A stretch of 54,218 nt of DNA, taken from contig NZ_JAUXXZ010000073.1 of assembly GCF_030684675.1 (NCBI RefSeq), positions 1-54,218 on the forward strand, in the 5' to 3' direction. Below, piece by piece: positions 31,831 to 40,905 of the stretch. This DNA is from Daejeonella sp. (lineage in GTDB: Bacteria; Bacteroidota; Bacteroidia; Sphingobacteriales; Sphingobacteriaceae). The position numbers and the translations under genes are program-made. Under the pieces are notes generated by a model. That model was not told the origin of the DNA. It saw nothing but the letters and a program-made list of their open reading frames with translations, and searched no databases. The stretch's first letter is position 1. The number at the start of each line of letters is the position of its first letter.

Positions 31831-33441
31831 ATGACCAAATACATTTTTGTTACGGGCGGCGTTACTTCGTCGTTAGGAAAAGGTATTATTTCCGCTTCTC
31901 TGGCTAAACTTCTTCAATCTAGAGGTTACCGGGTAACTATCCAAAAGTTCGATCCTTATATCAATATCGATCCGGGAACTTTAAACCCCTATGAACATGG
32001 CGAATGTTATGTAACTGAAGATGGAGCTGAAACAGATCTTGATTTGGGTCATTATGAGCGCTTTCTGAATGTTCCAACTTCAAAAGCCAACAACATTACT
32101 ACCGGAAGAATTTACCAGAATGTAATTAATAAGGAACGTGAAGGAGCTTATCTGGGCAAAACAGTACAAGTAGTACCACACATCACCGATGAGATTAAGC
32201 GCAATATGAAAATATTGGGTGAAACAGGTGATTATGATATCGTAATTACGGAATTGGGTGGAACTGTTGGGGATATTGAATCGCTTCCATTCATTGAGGC
32301 TGTGCGCCAATTACGCTGGGAACTTGGTTCTGGCAATTCGCTGGTTATCCATCTTACTCTAATTCCATATCTGGCCGCTGCAGGCGAGCTAAAAACAAAA
32401 CCCACCCAGCACTCTGTTAAGATGTTACTTGAATATGGTATTCAGCCGGACATTTTAGTTTGCCGTACCGAACATCATATTCCTCAGGAACTACGCAAAA
32501 AAATAGCACTTTTCTGCAATGTGAATATCAATGCGGTGATTGAGTCGATCGATGCATCTACCATTTATGATGTACCCTTGTTAATGCTGAAAGAGCAGCT
32601 TGACAAAACTGTTCTGAGCAAATTAAAACTTCCGAATAAAAACGAACCCGATCTGGAAAACTGGAAGGATTTCCTTGGCCGGCTTAAAAATCCTACTGCT
32701 GAAATCAATATCGGCTTGGTAGGAAAATATGTTGAACTTCCTGATGCCTATAAATCGATAACAGAGGCATTTATTCATGCTGGTGCAAAAAATGAATGCA
32801 AAGTAAGAGTGAAGTCAATACACTCTGAAAATATCAGTGCCGAAAATGTTGCTGAAAAACTAAAGGGGCTTGACGGGGTTCTGGTTGCTCCAGGATTTGG
32901 AAGCCGTGGGATTGAGGGTAAAATTGAGGCCATTAAATATGTCAGAGAACATCAAATTCCTTTCTTTGGAATTTGTCTGGGTATGCAATGTGCAGTGATT
33001 GAATTTGCCCGCAATGTTCTGGGACTTAAAGAAGCGCATAGTATTGAGATGAATGAGAATACCAACGATCCGGTAATCTCGATGATGGAAGAACAAAAAA
33101 AGATTAAAAATAAAGGTGGGACAATGCGCCTTGGTTCCTATACATGCGATCTTAAAAAGGGAAGCAAATCAGCTGCAATTTACGGAAAGAGCCGTATTAC
33201 TGAACGTCATCGCCATCGCTATGAGTTCAATAATTTCTATTTACCACAATTTGAAAAAGCAGGAATGATCGCGTCAGGCATTAATCCTGAGAATAATCTC
33301 GTTGAAATAGTAGAATTAAAGGACCATCCATTTTTTATTGGCGGGCAATTTCACCCTGAATTAAAATCAACAGTTGATAATCCTCATCCACTTTTTGTTA
33401 ACTTTGTCGCCGCCGCTTTAAGCTACTCGAAAAAGAAGTAA
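31831..33441 (+). CDS. pyrG: CTP synthase
   Basis: A 536-residue enzyme that aminates UTP to CTP with glutamine, the last step of pyrimidine nucleotide synthesis. The N-terminal synthetase domain opens [13 protein letters not shown]. The C-terminal class I glutamine amidotransferase has the nucleophile loop G-I-C-L-G-M-Q near 382 and the catalytic His-Glu in F-H-P-E near 508. Length is normal. yidC starts 30 bases downstream, an arrangement I know from other Sphingobacteria, and is likely co-transcribed. Confidence 0.97.
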   Translation: MTKYIFVTGGVTSSLGKGIISASLAKLLQSRGYRVTIQKFDPYINIDPGTLNPYEHGECYVTEDGAETDLDLGHYERFLNVPTSKANNITTGRIYQNVINKEREGAYLGKTVQVVPHITDEIKRNMKILGETGDYDIVITELGGTVGDIESLPFIEAVRQLRWELGSGNSLVIHLTLIPYLAAAGELKTKPTQHSVKMLLEYGIQPDILVCRTEHHIPQELRKKIALFCNVNINAVIESIDASTIYDVPLLMLKEQLDKTVLSKLKLPNKNEPDLENWKDFLGRLKNPTAEINIGLVGKYVELPDAYKSITEAFIHAGAKNECKVRVKSIHSENISAENVAEKLKGLDGVLVAPGFGSRGIEGKIEAIKYVREHQIPFFGICLGMQCAVIEFARNVLGLKEAHSIEMNENTNDPVISMMEEQKKIKNKGGTMRLGSYTCDLKKGSKSAAIYGKSRITERHRHRYEFNNFYLPQFEKAGMIASGINPENNLVEIVELKDHPFFIGGQFHPELKSTVDNPHPLFVNFVAAALSYSKKK

Positions 33442-33470
33442 AGCATTTTAGCAATAAAGCCTAAAAAATA

Positions 33471-35345
33471 ATGGATAGAAATACTTTCACAGGACTCTTT
33501 TTGATATTAATCATATTAGTTGGGTCAACTTATCTGATGCAACCCTCTGATGAAGATATCAAAAGAGAAAAAGCTAAACAAACTCAGGATTCAATAGCAA
33601 GGGTAACAAAAAATGAAGCGACGCCATCAGTCGCTTTACCCGATACGGCCAAAGCTGTTGTACCACCTGCTATTGATTCAGCCCTAATAAAATCCGGTCC
33701 ATTCGGAGCGGCACAGTCAGGAAGTAATGAACCTGTTATCCTTGAAAATGAATTCCTTAAGGTTAGAATCAGTCCGAGGGGTGGAAGAATTGCCTCCGTT
33801 CAGCTAAAGAACTTTAAAACCTATACTCAGGAGCCTTTGATTATGTTCGAAGGTGAAGGAAATAAATTCGGTTTGATCTTTGGCTCTGCTGGGCAGAATA
33901 TCAACACAAATGAGCTTTATTTCGTACCATCCGGCAAATCATTAAGCGTTACAAAATCTGATTCCTCTTCATTGACGATGAGGTTAACTCATTCTGAAGG
34001 AAAATACATCGACTATATCTATAGCCTGAAAGGCGAGAGTTACAACGTAGGACTGACGATTGCAACAACAGGTATGCAGGATGTGGTAGCACCTGCTCAG
34101 CAGCATATTACCCTGAACTGGGAATCCGTCCTCAAACAGAAGGAAAAGGATCTGCCTGGCGAACAAAAATATTCGAGTGCCTATTATAAACAAGGCGATG
34201 AAAGCATTGACCATTTAAGTCTTTCAGAATCAGAGACCAAGGAAATAAAAGAAGGTAAAATCAAATGGTTCTCCTTCAAGCAACATTTCTTCTCCAACGT
34301 ACTGATCGCAAAAAACAGCTTTGATAGTGGCGAATTAACCGTTAATACAAGTCCGGATACAGGAACTGTAAAAAGCTTTGCAGCTAAAATGCAAATACCT
34401 TTCCAGAGACAGGCAATCAACTCCTTTCCAATGGAATTCTATTTTGGCCCAAATCAGTTAAATATTCTTGAAAAACAGGGCTTTGAAATCGAAAAACAAA
34501 TAGATCTTGGTTACTGGCCATTAAAGTATATTAACAGATGGGTAGTATTACCTGTGTTTAATTTCCTTGAGGGGTTTGGATGGGGCTACGGACTTATTAT
34601 TCTTGTTCTGACCATTCTTCTTAAAATGGTTTTGTTGCCGCTTACCTACAAGTCTTACCTGTCAATGGCGAAGATGCGTATTCTTAAGCCAGAGATGGAC
34701 GAGATCAAAGGCAAAGTTGGCGAGGATAACCCTACACTTTTACAACAGGAATATTTGAAGCTATACAAAAAAGCGGGTGTAAACCCACTGGGTGGTTGTC
34801 TGCCGATGCTATTGCAGCTTCCAATCATCATGGCATTCTTCTTCTTCTTCCCGAACTTATTTGAATTGCGTCAGCAAAGCTTCCTATGGATGGAAGATCT
34901 TTCAACTTATGATGCCTTCTTTAAATTGGGATTTGAAGTGCCGTTTCTTGGAGACCATATCAGTTTGATGTGTATTTTGATGACTATTTCTACATTGATC
35001 TATACCTATTTCAATAACCAGGTTTCGGGCGCTACGGGTCAAATGAAATACATTGGCTATATCACACCGATCATTTTCTTTGGGGTACTTAACAGCTTCC
35101 CTTCCGGTTTGAACTATTACTATTTCCTTGCCAACCTGATGACGTTTGCTCAACAATACATTATCAGAATGTTTGTTGATGATAATAAGATACATGCCCA
35201 GATCCAGGAAAATAAAAAGAAACCTGCTTCAGAAAAGAAAACCTCAGGATTCCAGAAAAGAATGGAAGATTATATGAGGCAACAGCAAACTGCTAAAACT
35301 AAGGGTGCTATTGAGGATAAAGGATCTAAAAAGAAATCAAAATAA
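33471..35345 (+). CDS. yidC: Membrane protein insertase YidC
   Basis: A 624-residue Oxa1-family insertase for inner-membrane proteins. It has an N-terminal signal-anchor helix (about 6-24), a long periplasmic beta domain (about 85-345), then the conserved insertase helices. These include G-W-G-Y-G-L-I-I-L-V-L-T and the cytoplasmic hairpin with G-G-C-L-P-M-L-L-Q-L-P-I near 445. A strongly basic tail follows (K-K-K-P-A-S-E-K-K and a final K-K-K-S-K), as expected for ribosome binding. It follows pyrG by 30 bases and ends at a strong terminator. Confidence 0.96.
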   Translation: MDRNTFTGLFLILIILVGSTYLMQPSDEDIKREKAKQTQDSIARVTKNEATPSVALPDTAKAVVPPAIDSALIKSGPFGAAQSGSNEPVILENEFLKVRISPRGGRIASVQLKNFKTYTQEPLIMFEGEGNKFGLIFGSAGQNINTNELYFVPSGKSLSVTKSDSSSLTMRLTHSEGKYIDYIYSLKGESYNVGLTIATTGMQDVVAPAQQHITLNWESVLKQKEKDLPGEQKYSSAYYKQGDESIDHLSLSESETKEIKEGKIKWFSFKQHFFSNVLIAKNSFDSGELTVNTSPDTGTVKSFAAKMQIPFQRQAINSFPMEFYFGPNQLNILEKQGFEIEKQIDLGYWPLKYINRWVVLPVFNFLEGFGWGYGLIILVLTILLKMVLLPLTYKSYLSMAKMRILKPEMDEIKGKVGEDNPTLLQQEYLKLYKKAGVNPLGGCLPMLLQLPIIMAFFFFFPNLFELRQQSFLWMEDLSTYDAFFKLGFEVPFLGDHISLMCILMTISTLIYTYFNNQVSGATGQMKYIGYITPIIFFGVLNSFPSGLNYYYFLANLMTFAQQYIIRMFVDDNKIHAQIQENKKKPASEKKTSGFQKRMEDYMRQQQTAKTKGAIEDKGSKKKSK

Positions 35346-35355
35346 TAAGTAGGTT

Positions 35356-35388
35356 AACGCTGACAGGGTTTTGAACCCTGTCAGCGTT
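35356..35388. terminator. Terminator of pyrG-yidC, overlapping the end of the convergent lipoprotein gene
   Basis: A perfect 15-bp stem (AACGCTGACAGGGTT at 35356-35370 with its complement at 35374-35388) and a 3-base loop, 11 bases after the yidC stop. The last codons and the stop (35381-35383) of the minus-strand lipoprotein gene lie inside the right arm. Confidence 0.85.
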
Positions 35389-35770
35389 TCCTTATTGCTG
35401 TAACCAAAGTATAATTCTTTTCCATAGTCTGAAACACCAGTTCATTATCACTTAGTTTACGGATCAAAAATGGAAATTCTCTCGTTCTACCTCCTTCTAA
35501 AGATTCAGTATACCTGATCATTTTGCTATCCAGTTTGTATTTACCTTTTGACAGTTGTTTGCCACCCCATTCAATGATAAGATCATTGATTTCGGTAAAA
35601 ATTATTGCCGGCGAAGCCTGTTTAAGCTCCTCATCGCTCGTAATATCCTCCGGATCCGCATTCACTACCTTTACATAGTTCCATTTTCCATAAAGATCCT
35701 TTTGCTCAATTGAGTTGTTGCAGGAAGAGAAAAAGAGCAATAAAAAGGCAATAATAACATAGTATTTCAT
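35381..35770 (-). CDS. Lipocalin-like lipoprotein (tentative)
   Basis: About 129 residues from ATG 35770, with a lipoprotein signal ending F-F-S-S-C (Cys near residue 16). The mature part starts Y-G-K-W-N-Y and alternates short hydrophobic strands with polar turns, ending L-V-F-Q-T-M-E-K-N-Y-T-L-V. This pattern suits a small lipocalin-like beta-barrel seen in many Bacteroidota lipoproteins. No ligand can be proposed. A longer start at 35812 is possible but would put 14 residues in front of a good signal peptide. Confidence 0.75.
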   Translation of the reverse strand: MKYYVIIAFLLLFFSSCNNSIEQKDLYGKWNYVKVVNADPEDITSDEELKQASPAIIFTEINDLIIEWGGKQLSKGKYKLDSKMIRYTESLEGGRTREFPFLIRKLSDNELVFQTMEKNYTLVTAIRKR

Positions 35771-35837
35771 AAATGGGAATTTGAAAACATTATCCAATAC
35801 TTTAAAGCTCAAATTAAATTAGAATCTAAATCGAATA

Positions 35838-36992
35838 CTATTCCGGTAAATTCTTCAAAAAGAAATCCCTGATATTCCCACCCATTATTTTTTCAACATC
35901 ATCCCTCGAAAAACCAAGTTTAAGAAGCTCTGTAACAATCAATGGGGTACCTGTAACGTCAAAATGCATCTCATAAGCTCCATCCCAATCTGAACCTAAT
36001 GCCACCTTCTCAACACCGATCTTATCAGCGACATATTTGATCGTTTTTGCAGTTGAAGCAGCATCAGTACCACAAACGGCTGTTTCCCAGAGACCAACAC
36101 CAACCAGACCATTTCGCTCTCCTATTTTTATCAATTGTTCATCCGATAAATTGCGCTGATTATCACAAACCCCTTTGACACCTGTATGTGAGACTAATAT
36201 CGCTCCCCTAAAATATTTAAATACATCTTCAATTGTATTTTGTGAGGAATGGGCAAGATCAACGGCAATACCCAACTCTTCCATTCTCCTGAGCAAAGAA
36301 TGTCCTTTCGGAGTCAATCCGCCTTTCTTCATCCCATGGGCTGAACCTGCCCATTCATTGTCAAAAAAATGCGTGAGTCCGATATAACGGATTCCGGCTT
36401 TATAAAATTCATCCAGATTAGAAAGATCATTTTCAAGGCAATGTGCTCCTTCAAGACCAAGCATTCCTGAACTTAGAGTCCGGTCAACTGCTCTGTCAAA
36501 AAGAAATAATTTCAGATCTGCTTTGCTCTTTATCACTCTGAACTTTCCTCCAGACCTTTCAGCAAAATCATGTAATGCATTTGCCTGATAAAGTGCCCTT
36601 TTCTTAACACTAAACCAGTTGGCTGGAGGCTGCAATTGGGCAAAACTAAGCAAGCCGATCTGATCTGAACGATCATCATTTTGTTCAATATTTATACCAG
36701 AGGGAACCTTACTCACAATTGTAAAGACCTGGAAAGCCATATTGCCCTTTTGCATACGCGGAAGATCAACATGTCCATAAGTATGCTCCTTGACTAAGTC
36801 GCGATCCCACAACAATGCGTCGCAATGCAAATCAGGTATAAATGGAATGGAATCATACCAGGAAACCTTTTCAAATGGCCCTTTTAAAGTGGATTTATTT
36901 TTTGAACGGTCAATATATTGAGGAACAAACAGAAAAAACACAAGGGCAAGCAAAACAAGTACTAACAAAATGATTTTGAATGTCTTTTTCAT
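35838..36992 (-). CDS. Membrane dipeptidase (peptidase M19 family)
   Basis: A 384-residue zinc dipeptidase of the renal-dipeptidase family. An N-terminal hydrophobic anchor (about 5-25) places it in the periplasm. Metal ligands are visible: D-L-H-C-D-A (His and Asp near 54-58), G-L-E-G-A-H with the bridging Glu near 180, V-D-L-A-H-S-S, L-V-S-H-T-G and the C-terminal L-G-S-D-W-D-G. It probably cleaves dipeptides, including D-amino-acid products of peptidoglycan turnover, though the substrate is not shown by sequence. Confidence 0.93.
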   Translation of the reverse strand: MKKTFKIILLVLVLLALVFFLFVPQYIDRSKNKSTLKGPFEKVSWYDSIPFIPDLHCDALLWDRDLVKEHTYGHVDLPRMQKGNMAFQVFTIVSKVPSGINIEQNDDRSDQIGLLSFAQLQPPANWFSVKKRALYQANALHDFAERSGGKFRVIKSKADLKLFLFDRAVDRTLSSGMLGLEGAHCLENDLSNLDEFYKAGIRYIGLTHFFDNEWAGSAHGMKKGGLTPKGHSLLRRMEELGIAVDLAHSSQNTIEDVFKYFRGAILVSHTGVKGVCDNQRNLSDEQLIKIGERNGLVGVGLWETAVCGTDAASTAKTIKYVADKIGVEKVALGSDWDGAYEMHFDVTGTPLIVTELLKLGFSRDDVEKIMGGNIRDFFLKNLPE

Positions 36993-37080
36993 AGCTTTTG
37001 GATTTTTATACTACTGTTTAAACTAGATTTCGACTAAAAAAATGATCATTTCAGAAAGGTAAAAATTAAAATACTGCTTT

Positions 37081-37719
37081 TCAATCTTCCAAATTCATGA
37101 AATAGTCTGTAAATGCGATAAAATCATCAAATTTAAGGTCAAAATCCTCAGTAGTGCCAAAACCATAAGTGAGTAACACAAATGGAAGTCCGGCCTTTCT
37201 TGTTTCTAATTCATCACCCAGTGTATCCCCGATATAAACCGGTTTTTTTAAGTAATGCTTATCAACAAGGAGTTTTATATTGTAATGTTTGGGCATAGAA
37301 TTTACACCATGGGCCATTTCATCTGTTACGTATTCTTCCAGATCAGCCCACTTCAAAAATTCAACAATCAGGTTTTCAGGGCAATTGCTCACAATGAATA
37401 ATTTATACTTTTCGCTGAGCTTAATGAGTCCTTCCCGTACCCCATCATACATCACACCTCCCCGTTCAGGCATCAGTCTTAGTCTGCATTCATTTATTGT
37501 CTTATACACCCGTTCCCGGCCTTCCTCATCCATCTCAGGGAAAAAATGGCTCAACACTTTAGATCGTTCCCAACCCATTACATAATGTAGGTCACCCCGT
37601 GTAAACACACGGTTCAGGTTCTCAATTTTGGCGCCCTCATTCCATGATTCAAGGTAAGTATCAAGGGCATCCCACAAGGTGCCGTCCAAATCAAAGATTA
37701 AGCTATCAGGTTTTAACAT
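37081..37719 (-). CDS. HAD family hydrolase
   Basis: A 212-residue haloacid-dehalogenase-type phosphatase. Motif 1 is F-D-L-D-G-T-L-W-D (about 9-17), with the nucleophile Asp and acid Asp two residues apart. Motif 2 is I-V-S-N-C near 114, and motif 4 is Y-I-G-D-T-L-G-D near 160. A helical cap domain lies between motifs 1 and 2, as in phosphoglycolate phosphatase-like members. The substrate is not known. The MITE-like copy 2 lies directly upstream. Confidence 0.9.
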   Translation of the reverse strand: MLKPDSLIFDLDGTLWDALDTYLESWNEGAKIENLNRVFTRGDLHYVMGWERSKVLSHFFPEMDEEGRERVYKTINECRLRLMPERGGVMYDGVREGLIKLSEKYKLFIVSNCPENLIVEFLKWADLEEYVTDEMAHGVNSMPKHYNIKLLVDKHYLKKPVYIGDTLGDELETRKAGLPFVLLTYGFGTTEDFDLKFDDFIAFTDYFMNLED

Positions 37720-37754
37720 TTTGATAATTAGTATGTTTATATTTTAATACTAAA

Positions 37755-37941
37755 TAACTTGAGAATATATAAATATCTAACCACATAGATTGACTTATAT
37801 TATGCTTTAAAGGAAACATAGATTGTAAATCACATAGATTGAAGCGAAACTTCAGGCTATCTGTGTCTAAAATAAAGGCTGGCAGCTACAAAATGCTATG
37901 TTTCTATGCGGTTTTTAAATATTATGTCGAGTTCATGTTAA
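37755..37941. mobile_element. MITE-like dispersed repeat, copy 2 (inverted relative to copy 1)
   Basis: The reverse complement of this 187-base block matches 773-961 over nearly its full length with few changes: TTAACATGAACTCGACATAA at the end, CGCATAGAAACATAGCATTTT, TTTTAGACACAGATAGCCT, GCTTCAATCTATGTG. An additional ACAATCTATG word is inserted here and a short A/T stretch is missing. No coding capacity. Confidence 0.8.
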
Positions 37942-37944
37942 ATA

Positions 37945-37976
37945 AAAAAGTGCGCTATGGTATGAAGCGCACTTTA
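37945..37976 (-). terminator. Terminator at the end of the exported-protein gene run
   Basis: AAGTGCGCT (37948-37956) pairs with AGCGCACTT (37966-37974), followed by a U-run on the minus strand. It lies 31 bases after the stop of the NTF2-like gene. Confidence 0.82.
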
Positions 37977-38006
37977 TAGAATTATGGGATAATGATCCCG
38001 GTATGA

Positions 38007-38447
38007 TTATAATCTGAATGCCTGTCTTGCCAGCAATCTCCAGCTTCCGCCTTCTTTTCTCCACACCATGAGATTACCAATTCTGATATCAGTTGGAACA
38101 CCGGCATTAGTAGCTTTGGCTATAAAAACATGACGTACAATTGCATTTTTTCCGGAAACAGTGATTATCTGATCCGCTGGAGTAATAGAAGAGAAATTAA
38201 ATGCGCCGTTAAACTGGTCATCGATAAATTCAGCCTTATTCTGTACTTTACCCCCCGAATGTCCATAGGATAATCCTTCAGAAACAATACCATCCAGGAG
38301 ACTCTTCTCAGGATCTACAATACCTTTATGTAAAGTTTCTACAGCTGCAGCTACAGCCTTTTCATCCTTCGATTGGGCATTAGCCACAAAGGCTGTTAAC
38401 ATAAAAAGCACAAACAGGTATTTCATATTTTTCATAATTGAATTCAT
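38007..38447 (-). CDS. Secreted NTF2-like (DUF4440-type) protein
   Basis: A 146-residue protein with a signal peptide (cleavage near V-A-N-A-Q, about residue 25) and an NTF2-like cone fold: an N-terminal helix (A-V-A-A-A-V-E-T-L-H-K-G), a G-L-S-Y-G-H-S-G-G segment and a C-terminal W-R-K-E-G-G-S-W-R-L-L-A-R-Q. Such proteins bind or transform small ligands, and some are isomerases. It is the last gene of the minus-strand exported run and is followed by a terminator. Its role in that run is unknown. Confidence 0.85.
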   Translation of the reverse strand: MNSIMKNMKYLFVLFMLTAFVANAQSKDEKAVAAAVETLHKGIVDPEKSLLDGIVSEGLSYGHSGGKVQNKAEFIDDQFNGAFNFSSITPADQIITVSGKNAIVRHVFIAKATNAGVPTDIRIGNLMVWRKEGGSWRLLARQAFRL

Positions 38448-38542
38448 TTTACTACCAGCTAATTAAGAACCTTTGCAGATTTTCTGTTTATTATTAAAAA
38501 TCAAAAGGGCAATTATAGTTTGAAATCAAACCCTCGTATTAT

Positions 38543-39853
38543 TTACTTTTTATCAACAATTTCTTCACCATCCTCTGCAGGAGGTCTGCTTCTCCACCAG
38601 CTGGCAAGAGCCGAACCAGTGACATTCATCAGTGGTCCAAAAATCGCAGGAGCTAAGCCTACTGTTGCAATTTTACCCATTTGAAGGGCAAGGCCTGATG
38701 CCAAACCACCATTTTGCATACCAACCTCAAAAGCAACCGTACGACGATCCTTTTCAGGCATTCCTGCAGCCCATGAAACCCCGTAACCAAGAGAGTATCC
38801 GGCTAAATTATGCAGAAGACTTGTTATGATCAGTAAAAGACCAACCTGTAGTAAACTATCACGACCTGCTGCGGTGATAATAGCAATGATTATAGCAATC
38901 CCAACCATTGAGACCATAGAAAGTGCGCTACCCATCCACTTATCGTCTCCTTTTCTTGTTTTACGAAGAACAATAGCAACTACCATTGGTAAGATATAGA
39001 ACCAGAATAAAGATTTACCCATTGCAGTAAGGAATCCTTCAAAACCAGAGCCACTTGACTTCATGTAAACAAGGTTTGTTAATACAACAACTACAAAGTA
39101 TCCGATCAACTGATAAATTTTTGATTTCTGACTTGCTTCGTTCTTTGAGAACAGGTTAAACATAAATCCGGCAACAATTGGCATAATGATCATATTCAAA
39201 ATATCCAGCATCATGTGCCAGAAATCAACCTGAATATACTGACCTCCCAACCACTGCATCAGCAATGGTGTTACAAATGGAGAGATAATTGTTGAAATCG
39301 CTCCGATTGTTACTGCTAGCGGAAGATTTGCATGCGCAAGATATGACATTACATTAGAAGCCAGACCACTTGGAACTGTACCAATCAAAATGATACCTGC
39401 AGCAATTTCAGGTGGAAAATCAAAAATATGAGCAATTCCAAAAGCAACTAATGGCATAATGATATAATGTGCTCCAACCCCAATAACTACACCTTTTGGC
39501 ATCTTAATAACGCCTGTAAAATCTTCAAAACTCATTTGAGATCCCATACCAAACATGATTACCTGCAATAGAGGAACAATCATCAACTTAAGCTGAAAAT
39601 CACCGATTGAAGTAAAATACTGTGGATAGAACATAGAAGCAGTTACAGCTGCAAAAATCCAGATCGTGTATGAAAATGCTTTAAAGGTTTTAGTACCTCT
39701 GACACCAATGGCCAAAGCGATAAAAAAGAGCATAAGTGCAGGACCGGTAGAAGCTAAATTGCCCTGGAAATACATAACCAATGCAGCGATCAGGCTTAAA
39801 CCAGCTATGCCCATTGCCAAAGAATAAATGTTAGACTGTTTCAAAGTTTTCAA
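38543..39853 (-). CDS. Bile acid:sodium symporter (BASS) family transporter
   Basis: A 436-residue inner-membrane protein with about ten hydrophobic helices. The family core is visible: Q-V-I-M-F-G-M-G-S-Q-M-S-F-E-D-F near 108-123 and G-T-V-P-S-G-L-A-S-N-V-M-S-Y-L-A near 167-182, the crossed-helix sodium and substrate site. Members take up bile acids, pyruvate, pantoate or other organic anions with sodium. It lies 40 bases after the exported RraA-type gene, so uptake of a small acid formed in the periplasm is a reasonable guess. The N-terminus adds extra helices compared with the smallest members. Confidence 0.92.
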   Translation of the reverse strand: MKTLKQSNIYSLAMGIAGLSLIAALVMYFQGNLASTGPALMLFFIALAIGVRGTKTFKAFSYTIWIFAAVTASMFYPQYFTSIGDFQLKLMIVPLLQVIMFGMGSQMSFEDFTGVIKMPKGVVIGVGAHYIIMPLVAFGIAHIFDFPPEIAAGIILIGTVPSGLASNVMSYLAHANLPLAVTIGAISTIISPFVTPLLMQWLGGQYIQVDFWHMMLDILNMIIMPIVAGFMFNLFSKNEASQKSKIYQLIGYFVVVVLTNLVYMKSSGSGFEGFLTAMGKSLFWFYILPMVVAIVLRKTRKGDDKWMGSALSMVSMVGIAIIIAIITAAGRDSLLQVGLLLIITSLLHNLAGYSLGYGVSWAAGMPEKDRRTVAFEVGMQNGGLASGLALQMGKIATVGLAPAIFGPLMNVTGSALASWWRSRPPAEDGEEIVDKK

Positions 39854-39893
39854 AATTAAGTTAAATAATAGGGATCAGTGTAATTTATTTTAA

Positions 39894-40817
39894 TTACCAG
39901 GTTCTCTTGCTCATGATTACATCAAGCTCTGCTTTAGTCATTTTTCCTTCTTCCGGATGTCTTTCCATCCATTTCAGGAAATCCAGTTTCATTTCTTCAG
40001 TCCAGGCATTATCCAACTGACCACCTGTATACTTTCCCGATTTTATAACTTCAAAAGCATATTTATCTCTTCTAACTACAAATTCAGCAGTCGATACCAC
40101 TTGCTCCGCTAAATGTGCCGGAACAAACAAAACTCCAATTTTAGCAGCAATTACTAAATCACCAGGCATTACAATTGCTCCACCAATACGAATAGGTGTA
40201 TTTAAGCCCATTAACAGCATCTCCTCCATAAAACTAGGATGAAAGTCCCTCACAAAGGCATTGAATCCCTTGATCTCTTCCAATCCTGGCACATCTCTGG
40301 CTGCACCGTTGAGTATTACTCCATTACCTGAATTTGCAAAAATTGATGTTCCAAGAGTACTTCCAATAAGTGTACCTCCATTGATTTTTCCAAAAGCATC
40401 AGCAACATAAATATCTCCCTTTTTTAATACTGCAATCGGCCAGGTATTTGTATTACCAACACGCCCCTGTTTTACACCTCTTTCTTTAATGTTTTTTTCC
40501 AGGTCGGGGCGATTTGGCATATACATAGCAGTTACTGCCCTTCCGGTCATAATTTCATCGTTCAGGGTTTTCCATCCATGTTCAAACTGATTGAGATAAC
40601 CAGATACTTTTAATACCTGCCAGGCATCGTCAAGACCAATTTTCTTTGCTCTTTCCAAAAGATTATCTGCAATTTTTGGACGGCCGTCAGGAAAACGTTC
40701 GCCTTTCCATTCGGAAGTTAAAAATGTAAGTTCCTCTTTTGGAATTGTTTGTGCAGATAACCAGGCTTGAGAAGAAACACAAGCAAATAGAAATGATAAC
40801 AATAATTTAACTCTCAT
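39894..40817 (-). CDS. Exported RraA/HMG-aldolase family protein
   Basis: A 307-residue protein with a clear Sec signal peptide (cleavage near L-S-A-Q, about residue 23), followed by an RraA-like domain. The family active-site region is present: D-A-F-G-K-I-N-G-G-T-L-I-G-S and G-A-A-R-D, where Arg-Asp bind oxyanion and metal in 4-hydroxy-4-methyl-2-oxoglutarate aldolases. Most RraA proteins are cytoplasmic, so the signal peptide is unusual. A C-terminal extension of about 50 helical residues ends the protein. Aldolase or decarboxylase action on a 2-keto acid is inferred from the conserved residues. Confidence 0.88.
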   Translation of the reverse strand: MRVKLLLSFLFACVSSQAWLSAQTIPKEELTFLTSEWKGERFPDGRPKIADNLLERAKKIGLDDAWQVLKVSGYLNQFEHGWKTLNDEIMTGRAVTAMYMPNRPDLEKNIKERGVKQGRVGNTNTWPIAVLKKGDIYVADAFGKINGGTLIGSTLGTSIFANSGNGVILNGAARDVPGLEEIKGFNAFVRDFHPSFMEEMLLMGLNTPIRIGGAIVMPGDLVIAAKIGVLFVPAHLAEQVVSTAEFVVRRDKYAFEVIKSGKYTGGQLDNAWTEEMKLDFLKWMERHPEEGKMTKAELDVIMSKRTW

Positions 40818-40905
40818 GATTTTAATTTGATATAAATAAACAAAAATTATTTAAATAATAATCAGATCAGCACTTTTCTTTGATTTGGAAAGAAATTAGC
40901 TCCAA

